Both the position numbers and the translations under genes were made by a program. Below are positions 49,666 to 57,219 of a DNA stretch of 64,000 nucleotides, one piece after another. The notes beneath the pieces are model-generated. The model was not told where the DNA came from and did not search any database. It worked only from the letters and a program-made list of their open reading frames with translations. This stretch comes from Geodermatophilus sp. YIM 151500. GTDB taxonomy: Bacteria > Actinomycetota > Actinomycetes > Mycobacteriales > Geodermatophilaceae. The stretch is from positions 167,292 to 231,291 of the forward strand of contig NZ_JAOVZT010000002.1 of assembly GCF_025716945.1 (NCBI RefSeq), written 5' to 3'. How positions within the stretch are numbered: the stretch's first letter is position 1; every line of letters starts with the position of its first letter.

Positions 49666-50259
49666 TCAGTGCGGGAGGACCCCCCAGCCCCGCAGCGTCT
49701 CCACCAGGTCGGGTGTGCACGGGAGCCGGGCGATCGTCGCGGCGTCGGCGAACAGGACGGCGTCCGCGTCGTCCCCGGCAACGGGGGTGGCCGCGGGGGC
49801 GACCATCTCGCAGCGCAGATCGGTGACCTCGTACACCAGCCGGCCGGAGGGGATGCGCACGCGGCCCACCGGGGCTCCCGCGCGCACCTCCAGCCCCGTC
49901 TCCTCGCGGACCTCCCGCTCGACCGCCTGCGCCGCGGACTCGCCGGCCTCGACCCGGCCACCGGGCAGCGACCACAGACCCCGGCTGGGCTCGTGCGCCC
50001 GGCGGATCAGCAGCAACCGTCCCTGCCGGTCGTGCACGACCGCGCCGACGCACGGCACCGTCGACGGGTCGCCGGCCGCCGCCGGCCGGGGCGCGCTCGT
50101 CCCCGGCGGGTCGCCGGCCGTCCCTGGCGAGGGCGCGGCCGTCCCTGGTGTCGCCGCGGCCGTCCCCGGCGGGCGGCCGGCGCTGCGCGGCGGGGGCGCG
50201 GCCCACGGCGCCGGCTCCGGCTCCGGTTCCGGCTCCCCGGGGGGCGGGGTGGTCGGCAT
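49666..50259 (-). CDS. NUDIX hydrolase
   Basis: 197 residues from ATG 50259; TAGCCT on the minus strand (50267-50272) is seven bases upstream, indicating a leaderless mRNA. The first 65 residues are Pro/Gly/Thr repeats (PGTAA, PGTSA) encoded by about 21-24-bp repeated DNA. The NUDIX domain follows: VGAVVHDRQGRLLLIRRAHEP, then the box GGRVEAGESAAQAVEREVREETGL with all the Glu and Arg residues required. It would hydrolyse a nucleoside diphosphate-linked compound; the substrate is open. Confidence 0.9.
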   Translation of the reverse strand: MPTTPPPGEPEPEPEPAPWAAPPPRSAGRPPGTAAATPGTAAPSPGTAGDPPGTSAPRPAAAGDPSTVPCVGAVVHDRQGRLLLIRRAHEPSRGLWSLPGGRVEAGESAAQAVEREVREETGLEVRAGAPVGRVRIPSGRLVYEVTDLRCEMVAPAATPVAGDDADAVLFADAATIARLPCTPDLVETLRGWGVLPH

Positions 50260-50370
50260 GCGCGGCAGGCTACGTCCGCGGCACCGGCCGCCACGCCGCA
50301 CCTGCGCCGCGCCGCCGCCCGGTCGCTCCGCGCTTGACGTTTCCCCCCGCCCCCAGGACGGTGGTGCCCG

Positions 50371-50994
50371 ATGAGCGTCTCGCCGATCTGTCCCCGCTGC
50401 GGTGAGCGGCTGGTCGTCCGTCCGGGGTCGACGGCGCAGGCGTGGTGCCACACGCACGGGGCGGTGACGCCCCTGCACTACACGACCCTGCTCGCGCACG
50501 ACGCGATCGCCGCCGTCACCACCGACGCGCGCGTGCCGGCGTGGGTACCCGACCCCATGGCGGCCGGGTGGTCGGTCACCGGGCTGGCCTGGGGTGGGGA
50601 GCCATCGGCGCGCGCCATCGTGGTCGACTGCGCCGGGCCGGCTCCCCTCGGCGGCGCGGCGGAGCTGGTCCTCGTCGCCGAGGAGCCCGGGATGGGGGTG
50701 GGCTGCGGCTATGCGGGGCTGCCCGGCCCCGATCCGGGTGACGTCATCTCCGGTCCTTCGTTCGCCGACGTCAAGGCCGCCGGCCAGCACGCGCCGCTGT
50801 GGGCCGTACCCACGGACGACGGGCGTGCGGCCTTCGTGGGGGAGGCCTACGGGGTCTGGTTGTGGCTGGTCATGTGGCCGGCGTCGGCCGCCTGGTTGCT
50901 GGCCGAGCAGCTCGAACTGCTGGACCTGCGAGACCGGCTCTACCCCGATCTGCCGCTCGGCCCGCCGAGCGAGCACCTGCTGCCCGGACGTTGA
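50371..50994 (+). CDS. DUF6758-like protein with N-terminal zinc ribbon
   Basis: 207 residues. N-terminal zinc knuckle CPRCGERLVV ... WCHTHGAVTPLH (two CxxC/CxxH half-sites), then a body with WVPDPMAAGWSVTGLAWGG, LVLVAEEPGMGVGCGYAGLPGPDPG and a C-terminal amphipathic segment VWLWLVMWPASAAWLLAEQ. It fits an actinobacterial family I recall as DUF6758; function unknown. It is followed on the same strand by a small membrane protein, a PH-domain protein and a PHP phosphoesterase, a conserved actinobacterial string. Confidence 0.75.
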   Translation: MSVSPICPRCGERLVVRPGSTAQAWCHTHGAVTPLHYTTLLAHDAIAAVTTDARVPAWVPDPMAAGWSVTGLAWGGEPSARAIVVDCAGPAPLGGAAELVLVAEEPGMGVGCGYAGLPGPDPGDVISGPSFADVKAAGQHAPLWAVPTDDGRAAFVGEAYGVWLWLVMWPASAAWLLAEQLELLDLRDRLYPDLPLGPPSEHLLPGR

Positions 50995-51150
50995 CGCGTA
51001 CGGTCGTGGACGCGCGCCTGCCTCGGCGCGTCGGGGTCGTGACGCCTGGTGCCTGTGTTACGCATGGGGTGGAGCCGCCGTCGCGTGCCGGCTCCGTCCG
51101 TGCCGGTCGGGTGGCCCCGGTCCGGTTGCCGCGGTGCTCCGGAGGTGAGG

Positions 51151-51303
51151 ATGAGGAAGGTCATCGCCTGGTTGGCCCTCGCCTTCGTCGTGTTCTACGT
51201 GATCCAGGCGCCGGAGTCGTCCGCGGACCTCGTCCGCAGCACCGGACACGCCCTCGGCGACGCCGCATCACGGCTGGCCACCTTCTTCGCGTCGCTGGGC
51301 TGA
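51151..51303 (+). CDS. Small membrane protein
   Basis: 50 residues from ATG 51151, with GGAGGTGAGG immediately upstream. A single N-terminal transmembrane helix (MRKVIAWLALAFVVFYVIQA) is followed by a short amphipathic outside segment. Similar small proteins precede PH-domain genes in other actinobacteria. Function unknown. It ends eight bases before the PH-domain gene, so the two are likely co-transcribed. Confidence 0.75.
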   Translation: MRKVIAWLALAFVVFYVIQAPESSADLVRSTGHALGDAASRLATFFASLG

Positions 51304-51310
51304 CCCCGCC

Positions 51311-51967
51311 GTGACCGGGCCACCCCCGGCGCAGCCGCTGCCGCAGGGTCGGACACCGCGGTGGAGCAAGGACGCGGCGAAGTACCTCCTCGACGACGAG
51401 GACGCCGTGATCGCGACCCGCCGGCACTGGGCCGTGCTGCTCGAGCCCACCGCGAAGGCCCTGCCGCTGTTGGCCGCCGGCGGGTGGCTGCTCGTGCTCG
51501 ACCCGCAGAACCGGGTGAGCAGCTCCCTCGGGCTGCTGGTCCTCGTCAGCGTCCTCGTGTACTGGGGACTGCGGGTGGGCGAGTGGTACATGCGCCACTT
51601 CATCGTCAGCCGGCGCCGGGTCCTCCTCACCTCCGGCGTCATCGTGCGCACGGTGACGCTCCTACCGCTGCGCCGCGTCACCGACCTGACCTGGAAGGAG
51701 ACCTTCCTCGGGCAGATCCTCGGATACGGCACCTTCCGCTTCGAGTCCGCCGGCCAGCAGCACGCCCTGTCCGAGATCACCTACCTGCCGGATGCCGACG
51801 CCCTGTACAAGCAGGTCAGCCGGCTGCTGTTCAGCAGCGACCTCGTGGCCCCCGCCAACACCGGGGACGACGAGGGCAACCCCGAGCTCCCGCCCCGGCG
51901 CCCGCCCCCCGGCCAGCCCGGACCACGCGACACCGAGCCGTTCACCCGGCCGCCCTCCCCGCCCTGA
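51311..51967 (+). CDS. Membrane PH-domain (bPH2) protein
   Basis: 218 residues from GTG 51311. Two transmembrane helices near residues 48-88 (ALPLLAAGGWLLVL and SLGLLVLVSVLVYWGLRVG) precede a bacterial PH2 domain: WYMRHFIVSRRRVLLTSGVIVRTVTLLPLRRVTDLTWKETFLG, GYGTFRFESAGQQHALSEITYLPDA. The Pro-rich tail is disordered. Related to the YdbS/YdbT group; role in the envelope not defined. Confidence 0.85.
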   Translation: MTGPPPAQPLPQGRTPRWSKDAAKYLLDDEDAVIATRRHWAVLLEPTAKALPLLAAGGWLLVLDPQNRVSSSLGLLVLVSVLVYWGLRVGEWYMRHFIVSRRRVLLTSGVIVRTVTLLPLRRVTDLTWKETFLGQILGYGTFRFESAGQQHALSEITYLPDADALYKQVSRLLFSSDLVAPANTGDDEGNPELPPRRPPPGQPGPRDTEPFTRPPSPP

Positions 51968-51974
51968 GGCACGT

Positions 51975-52046
51975 CCGCCCCACGCTCGGCCTGCCGACGG
52001 GTGGCTGCGACCGCCCCACGCTCGGCCTGCCGACGGGTGGCTGCGA
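51975..52046. repeat. 36-bp direct repeat, two copies
   Basis: Two identical adjacent 36-bp units (51975-52010 and 52011-52046) begin seven bases after the PH-domain gene stop and end 24 bases before the PHP gene. A recent duplication of the intergenic spacer. Confidence 0.9.
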
Positions 52047-52070
52047 CCGCCGTGCGGCAGGCTGACCGCG

Positions 52071-52928
52071 ATGCTCATCGACCTGCACACCCACTCGTCG
52101 GTCTCCGACGGCACCGAGACGCCGACCGAGTTGCTGACGAGCGCCCGGGACGCGGGGGTGGACGTGGTCGCACTGACCGACCACGACACGACCGAGGGCT
52201 GGGCCGAGGCCGAGCGGTCGCGTCCCCCCGGGCTCACGGTCATCCCCGGCATGGAACTGTCCTGCCGCTGGTTTCCCGACGACCAGCCGCCGATCAGCGT
52301 GCACCTGCTGGCCTACCTGTTCGACCCGGGCCATCCCGACCTGGCCGCCGAGCTCGACCGGCTGCGCAGCGAGCGGCTGGGCCGCGGCGAGCGCATCGTC
52401 GCGAACCTGGCCGCCGACGGCTATCCGCTCGACTGGGAGGAGATCGCGGCCGGGTGCGCCGCCGGCGTCGTCGGCCGGCCCCACGTGGCCCGAGCGCTGG
52501 TCCGGGCCGGGGTGGTCGGGTCGGTCGACGAGGCGTTCGCCACGCTGCTGAACCACCGCAGCCCCTACTACGTCGCGAAGCGCGACACCGCCGTGCTCGA
52601 CGGCATCCGGCTGGTCCGCGCCGCCGGCGGCGTGCCGGTGTTCGCGCACGGCCTGGCCCGCCGCCGCGGCCGCGTGCTCGACGACGGGGCCGTCGCTGCG
52701 ATGGCCGGGGCGGGGCTGGTCGGCCTCGAGGCCGACCACCCCGACCACGAGCCCGACGACTCGGCGCACCTGCGGTGCCTGGCCGCCGACCTCGGCCTGC
52801 TCACCACCGGGTCCAGCGACTACCACGGCACCAACAAGGCCACGCCGATCGCCGCCTGCACGACCGAGCCCGACCAGCTCGACGCCCTCCTCGCGGCCGG
52901 CACCGGCAGCGCGCCGTACCGGGATTGA
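52071..52928 (+). CDS. PHP-domain metal-dependent phosphoesterase
   Basis: 285 residues from ATG 52071. PHP signature MLIDLHTHSSVSDGTETPTEL, VALTDHDTTEGW, VIPGMELSC (metal-binding His, Asp, Glu), VFAHGLARRRG and the C-terminal TGSSDYHGTNKATPIA. These match the stand-alone family of 3',5'-nucleoside bisphosphate phosphatases and RNase AM-type 5'-3' exonucleases (YciV/TrpH-like). Exact substrate is inferred only. The preceding 36-bp repeat separates it from the PH gene. Confidence 0.9.
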   Translation: MLIDLHTHSSVSDGTETPTELLTSARDAGVDVVALTDHDTTEGWAEAERSRPPGLTVIPGMELSCRWFPDDQPPISVHLLAYLFDPGHPDLAAELDRLRSERLGRGERIVANLAADGYPLDWEEIAAGCAAGVVGRPHVARALVRAGVVGSVDEAFATLLNHRSPYYVAKRDTAVLDGIRLVRAAGGVPVFAHGLARRRGRVLDDGAVAAMAGAGLVGLEADHPDHEPDDSAHLRCLAADLGLLTTGSSDYHGTNKATPIAACTTEPDQLDALLAAGTGSAPYRD

Positions 52929-52953
52929 AGCCGGGAACCGTCGGTCCCGGCGC

Positions 52954-53001
52954 TACCGTGGCGGCATGGTCGGGACGTCAAGCTCGCGGGGCCTCCGGTG
53001 A
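52954..53001 (+). promoter_or_regulatory. Leaderless promoter and 11-codon upstream ORF of the nuclease gene
   Basis: TACCGT (52954-52959) precedes an ATG at 52966 by six bases. The frame encodes MVGTSSSRGLR and stops at TGA 52999-53001, which overlaps the GTG start (52998) of the nuclease as GTGA. Same arrangement as at 11054-11084. Likely translational coupling. Confidence 0.5.
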
Positions 53002-53837
53002 GCGCCCAGCTCGAGATGCCCGGCATGCCGCGCCGGCTGTTTCCCGCCACGCCCAGCAAGCTCGCCACCTTCGCCGACTGCCCGCGGCGCTACCGGTTCG
53101 CTTACCTCGACCGGCCGCAGCCGCCGAAGGGGCCGGCGTGGGCGCACAACTCCGTCGGGGCAGCCGTGCACGCTGCCCTGCGCGCCTGGTGGGACCTGCC
53201 GGTCGAGCGCCGCACCCCGGCCGCGGCCCGCCAGCTGCTGCACGCGGCCTGGTCGACGCACGGCTTCCGCGACGAGGAGCAGGCCGCGCGGTGGCGGGTC
53301 CGGGCGGCGGGCTGGCTCACCGAGTACGTCGCCGGCCTCGACCCGGCCGACGAGCCGGCCGGCACCGAGCGCACCGTCGGGACGACGACCGGGCGCCTGG
53401 CGCTGTCGGGGCGGGTCGACCGCATCGACCGGCGCGGCGACGAACTGGTCGTCGTCGACTACAAGACGGGTCGCTCGGTCTGCACCGACGACGAGGCCCG
53501 CGGGTCGCCCGCGCTGGCCGCGTACGTGCTCGGCGTCCGTCGGACCCTGCGCCGCCCGTGCCGCCGCGTCGAGCTGCACCACCTGCCCAGCGGCACGGTG
53601 GCCGCCTTCGAGCACACCGAGCGGTCGCTGGCCAACCACGTCCGCCGTGCCGAGGACATCGCGGAGGACATCGAGCGGGCGACCGCGGCGATGGCCGGTG
53701 GCGAGGACCGCGACACCGCCTTCCCGGCGCTGCCCGGCGCGCAGTGCGCCTGGTGCGACTTCCGGCCCAGCTGCCCCACCGGCCAGGCCGCCTGCCCGCC
53801 ACGGGAGACGTGGAGCTTCCTCGCCGAGGAGGAGTAG
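52998..53837 (+). CDS. RecB-like PD-(D/E)XK nuclease with probable Fe-S cluster
   Basis: 279 residues from GTG 52998. Sequence: SKLATFADCPRRYRFAYLDR (first Cys), HNSVGAAVHAAL, then LSGRVDRIDRRGDELVVVDYKTGRS, which holds the GxxDRID and (V)VDYKTG nuclease motifs, and a C-terminal Cys cluster QCAWCDFRPSCPTGQ. This is the Cas4/AddB-like layout in which four Cys bind a [4Fe-4S] cluster. It is a stand-alone RecB-family exonuclease, not CRISPR-linked here. DNA repair is the likely role. Confidence 0.88.
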   Translation: MSAQLEMPGMPRRLFPATPSKLATFADCPRRYRFAYLDRPQPPKGPAWAHNSVGAAVHAALRAWWDLPVERRTPAAARQLLHAAWSTHGFRDEEQAARWRVRAAGWLTEYVAGLDPADEPAGTERTVGTTTGRLALSGRVDRIDRRGDELVVVDYKTGRSVCTDDEARGSPALAAYVLGVRRTLRRPCRRVELHHLPSGTVAAFEHTERSLANHVRRAEDIAEDIERATAAMAGGEDRDTAFPALPGAQCAWCDFRPSCPTGQAACPPRETWSFLAEEE

Positions 53838-53855
53838 CGGCACCGGAGCGGCCGC

Positions 53856-54746
53856 TCAGGCGCCGAGCCCGACCTCCCGGACGGCGACCCGGGCCATGCC
53901 GGCCCGGACGGCGGGTGACCAGCGGACGCGCTCCGGCACCGCCAGCGCCGCGGTCCGCAGCGCACGCAGCGCGACCGGCGCCGCCGCGTCGGTCAGCGCG
54001 AGGCCGGGCATCGCGAACATCTTCCGCGCCCAGGCCGGCAGCAGCGCGAACGCCAGTGCCGCCAGGCTGCCCCACGCGGGCCGGGCCGGCGTGAGCACCT
54101 GCACCCACCCGGGCATCGGCGGCAGGAAGAGCCGGCGCACGCCCTCGACCGCGTCCGGTGTCGCGGCCAGCGACGGGCGGATCCGCGCGAAGTAGTCGTC
54201 GAGCTCGGCCACCGTCCGCGGGACGGTCGACAGCGGCACCCCGACCAGCCCGGCGGCGGCCACCTGCTCGCGCACGTACGCGTCGGCGTCCGCATCGTTC
54301 AGCGGCACGCCGGCCCGCCGGGCCGTGGTCAGCAGCGACTCGACCTCGCAGTTGTGCACCCACAGCAGCAGGTCCGGGTCGTCGACCCGGTAGGCGCGGC
54401 CGCTGGTGCCCTCGACACCGGAGAGCTGCCGGTGCAGCCCCCGCACCCGGGCGGCCGTGCGCCGGGCCTCGGTGCGGGTGCCGAACGTGAGCGTCTCGAC
54501 GTACTCGCCGGTGCGGGTCATCCGCATCCACCACTCGTCGCGGAAGCCGGTGGAGTTGCGTGCCACGCCGTCCATCGCGACGGGGTGCAGCGCCTGCAGC
54601 ATCAGCGCTCGCATCCCGCCGACGTGGTAGGCGGGGTCGGCGTGGACGCGCCAGGTCACGCTGTCCGGGCCGAAGAACCCCAGCCGGTCCTCCTCGGGGG
54701 TCCAGTCGTCCGGCGAGGGCAACGGCTCCAGCAGCGGCCGGCTCAC
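53856..54746 (-). CDS. MpaB-like oxygenase (DUF2236)
   Basis: 296 residues from GTG 54746, whose GTGA overlaps the upstream hydrolase stop, so the pair is one operon. Family signs: LGFFGPDSVTWRVHADPAYHVGGMRALMLQALHPVAMDGVARNS (His ligand), WWMRMTRTGEYVETLTFGTR, and LLWVHNCEVESLL (second His). Members are haem-containing oxygenases or rubber-cleavage-like enzymes. The substrate here is unknown. Confidence 0.87.
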   Translation of the reverse strand: MSRPLLEPLPSPDDWTPEEDRLGFFGPDSVTWRVHADPAYHVGGMRALMLQALHPVAMDGVARNSTGFRDEWWMRMTRTGEYVETLTFGTRTEARRTAARVRGLHRQLSGVEGTSGRAYRVDDPDLLLWVHNCEVESLLTTARRAGVPLNDADADAYVREQVAAAGLVGVPLSTVPRTVAELDDYFARIRPSLAATPDAVEGVRRLFLPPMPGWVQVLTPARPAWGSLAALAFALLPAWARKMFAMPGLALTDAAAPVALRALRTAALAVPERVRWSPAVRAGMARVAVREVGLGA

Positions 54747-55687
54747 GGCCGCACCGCCGTGCCACCGGCGGGGCGGCCGGCCGGGACCGCGGACCAGAAG
54801 TCGAGCAGCACCTCCAGCGTGCGGCGCGGGTTCTCGACCGCGGGTGAGTGGATCGCCCCCGGGATCACCTCGTGCCGGGCACCCAGCCGCCGCGCCATGT
54901 CCGCCTGAACCGCCGGCGGCCACGCGTCGTCGGCCACGCCGTGGGCGACGAGCAGGGGCACGCCGGTCCTGGCCAGTTCCGCCGTCCGGTCGGGCTCGGC
55001 CAGCAATGCGTCGGCCATGCCGCGCAGACCGGCGGCGTTGTTGCGCAGGAACCGTTGCGTGAGGAAGGCGCGGGTCGGCTCGGGGACCGCCTGCGCCCGC
55101 GGGTCGGTCATCGCCAGCTGGTCGAGCGTGTCGCTGACCAACCGCACCCCGCCGGCCTCCAGCAAGGGGGCCAGGTGGTCGAGCAATTCGGCCCGGTGGC
55201 CACCGAGGGCTCCGGGACCCGATCCGAGCAGGGTGAACGACGCGGCGACCGACGGGTCGGCGAGCACCGTGGCGCGGCCGACGATCCCGCCGAAGCTGTG
55301 CCCGACCAGGTGCACCGGGCCGCCGGTCTCCGTCAGCAGCGACCGCGCCACGGACTCGATGTCCGCACCGAGCTCGGCGACGGAGTAGGCGGCCGGGTCG
55401 TCAGGACCCGGCGACTCGTACTGCCCGCGCATGTCGACGGCCACCGTCCGGTAGCCGGCCTCGGCCAGCGGGGCCAGCAGCGGTGCGAAGTCCTCCTTCG
55501 AGCCGGTGTAGCCGGCCACCAGCAGCACGGTGCCGTGCTCGGCGGGGCCGCTGGTGTCGAGGGCGGCCAGCGGGCCGGCGCGGCCGGGGAGGCTGCGCGG
55601 CCGCGCATCGTGCGCGGCGAGCTGGCGCAGGTCGGTGGGGGCGACGGCGAGCGGGACGGCGGCGTCCGGGCCGCCGGGGAGCACCAT
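54743..55687 (-). CDS. Alpha/beta hydrolase
   Basis: 314 residues from ATG 55687. Oxyanion stretch LLVAGYTGSKEDF, VAVDMRGQYESPGPDD, the nucleophile elbow LVGHSFGGIVG, acid region VAHGVADDAWPP, and catalytic His in PGAIHSPAVENP. Typical serine hydrolase of esterase type; substrate unknown. It is co-transcribed with the MpaB-like oxygenase, so both may act on one lipid or terpenoid. Confidence 0.88.
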   Translation of the reverse strand: MVLPGGPDAAVPLAVAPTDLRQLAAHDARPRSLPGRAGPLAALDTSGPAEHGTVLLVAGYTGSKEDFAPLLAPLAEAGYRTVAVDMRGQYESPGPDDPAAYSVAELGADIESVARSLLTETGGPVHLVGHSFGGIVGRATVLADPSVAASFTLLGSGPGALGGHRAELLDHLAPLLEAGGVRLVSDTLDQLAMTDPRAQAVPEPTRAFLTQRFLRNNAAGLRGMADALLAEPDRTAELARTGVPLLVAHGVADDAWPPAVQADMARRLGARHEVIPGAIHSPAVENPRRTLEVLLDFWSAVPAGRPAGGTAVRP

Positions 55688-55746
55688 GGCCCCCAGTCAA
55701 CCTCGCGCTCGGCGTCCGCGCCGCCGCCGACCCCGTCCGGACGCCC

Positions 55747-55839
55747 ACCGCGAGCGGGCGAGCGCCCTGACGGCCTCGCTGCGGGGTCCCGCCGCGAGCC
55801 GGCGAGCGGCGCGGCAGGGGTTCTCCGTGCGGTCCTCGC
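55747..55839 (-). repeat. Stop-codon hairpin element, copy 4 (degenerate)
   Basis: On the minus strand it starts directly after the TGA of the propeller gene with GCGAGGACC, then AACCCCTGCC, GCTCGCCGGCTCGCGGCGGGACCCCGCAG. The core CGGCGGGACCC is kept and the arms pair only partly. A second, weaker unit lies at its far end. Confidence 0.6.
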
Positions 55840-56991
55840 TCAGCGGTAGCCGAGCACCCGGTCGGTCAGCCGGTAGACGACGACGGGCCCCACCACCGAC
55901 GTCCGCCCCCCGTCGGGCAGGTCGTCGACCGCGAGCCGCTCGACCTCCTCACCGGTGGCCACGTCGCGGCGGACGAAGCCGCCCTCCTCGGGCACGAGCA
56001 CGGTCGCCGCCCCGGGCACCGCCTCGGCCACCTCGCGCACCGAGGGCAGCCCCCGCGCGGGCCCCTGCCAGCGCACCGCGCCGGTGGCCTCCTCGAGCAC
56101 GAACAGCCTGCCGCGCGCCCACACCAGCGCGAGGTCGGCGATGCCGGCCTGCTGCAGCGCCTCGGTGGCCGGGTCGGCACCGGCGGCGGGCAGCGGCACC
56201 GTCCGCAGCAGCGTGCCGTCGACCCCGGCGTGCACCAGCAACGAGTCGCCGACCACCAGGTCGACCACTCGGTCGTTGCCGGCCAGCCGGACCGGTGCGC
56301 CCGGGTCGGCCGGCACGTCGCGGGTCCAGATCGGCGACCCGTCGAAACCGTTGAGCAGCCGCAGCTGCGGCTCGGGGGCACCCGGGCAGCGCTGCAGGAC
56401 GGCGACGCCGGTGCTGCCGACGTCGGCGTCGAGCAGCCGGCACCCCTCCGGCGGCTGGTACCGCCAGCGGAGCGTGTTGCCGGTGGGGTCGAGCGTGACC
56501 ACGCCGGTCGGGCTCTCCGCCAGCACGATGCTGTCGGTGCTGGCCAGCTCGGCGTCGGGGCGGAGGTCCACGTTGCGCGTCCAGACCCGCTCGCCGGTCT
56601 CGGCGTCCAGGGCGATCGCCTCGTCGCAGCGGTCGGCACCGCGGAAGACGGCCACGACGACGCCGTCCACGGCCGTCAGGTCGCACAGGCGGGCGTTCCC
56701 GCGCACGTAGTGCCACGCCTCCTCGCCGGTGACGCCGTCGCGGGCGGTGATCCCGCGCGCAGAGCCGAGCAGGACCCGGCCGCGCTCGACCACGCGCCGG
56801 GGTACGTGCGCACCGGACGTCGACCAGGCGGTGTCGAGTTCTCCGGAGGGACCGGCGTCCGGGACGTCCGCGGGGGCGGACGTCGTGCTGTCGACGGCCG
56901 CGACGTCCGAGGTCTGCCACAGCAGGGTGCCGGCCAGCAGCAGCGCAGCGGTCGCCGCCGTCCAGACCCAGATCCGCAGCGGCGGGCGCAT
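55840..56991 (-). CDS. Membrane-anchored PQQ-like beta-propeller protein
   Basis: 383 residues. One N-terminal transmembrane segment (IWVWTAATAALLLAGTLLW) anchors an outside domain with PQQ-type blades: GITARDGVTGEEAWHYVRG, AIALDAETGERVWTRNVD, VTLDPTGNTLRWRYQ, LRLLNGFDGSPIWTRDV, RDVATGEEVERL. Four Cys may form disulfides. It is probably a scaffold or binding protein without cofactor. It lies next to the DEAD-box helicase gene on the same strand. Confidence 0.83.
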   Translation of the reverse strand: MRPPLRIWVWTAATAALLLAGTLLWQTSDVAAVDSTTSAPADVPDAGPSGELDTAWSTSGAHVPRRVVERGRVLLGSARGITARDGVTGEEAWHYVRGNARLCDLTAVDGVVVAVFRGADRCDEAIALDAETGERVWTRNVDLRPDAELASTDSIVLAESPTGVVTLDPTGNTLRWRYQPPEGCRLLDADVGSTGVAVLQRCPGAPEPQLRLLNGFDGSPIWTRDVPADPGAPVRLAGNDRVVDLVVGDSLLVHAGVDGTLLRTVPLPAAGADPATEALQQAGIADLALVWARGRLFVLEEATGAVRWQGPARGLPSVREVAEAVPGAATVLVPEEGGFVRRDVATGEEVERLAVDDLPDGGRTSVVGPVVVYRLTDRVLGYR

Positions 56992-57041
56992 CGTCGGCCA
57001 CCTCCCGGGGGGTGCCCCGTGCGGGGGAGTGAGGGCGGGCG

Positions 57042-57219
57042 GTCCCGCCGCGAGCGTGACGGGCTGGAGCGGCCCCCTGCCGGGTCCCGCCGCGAGCCTG
57101 GTGACGGGCTGGAGCGGCCCCCTGCAGGGTCCCGCCGCGAGCCTGGTGACGGGCTGGAGCGGCCCCCTGCAGGGTCCCGCCGCGAGCTTGCGAGTGGCGG
57201 GGGGCAGGGGGTCCTTCTT
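57042..57219 (-). repeat. Stop-codon hairpin element, copy 5, expanded to a 45-bp tandem array
   Basis: On the minus strand it begins directly after the helicase TGA (AAGAAGGACCCCCTGCC). The left arm pairs with GCAGGGGGCC around the core CTCGCAAGCTCGCGGCGGGA. Units of 45 bp then repeat (plus-strand starts 57174, 57129, 57084 and a 42-bp unit at 57042); two units are identical. Each unit holds the right arm and GTCACCAGGCTCGCGGCGGG. Confidence 0.88.

Noticed and set aside
52998..53837. Cas4 nuclease
   Set aside because: The fold and Cys cluster are similar, but there is no CRISPR locus, and stand-alone RecB-like nucleases of this type are common in actinobacteria.
57042..57219. CRISPR array
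   Set aside because: The 45-bp units are contiguous, with no unique spacers between them and no cas genes nearby. They are tandem copies of the hairpin element.
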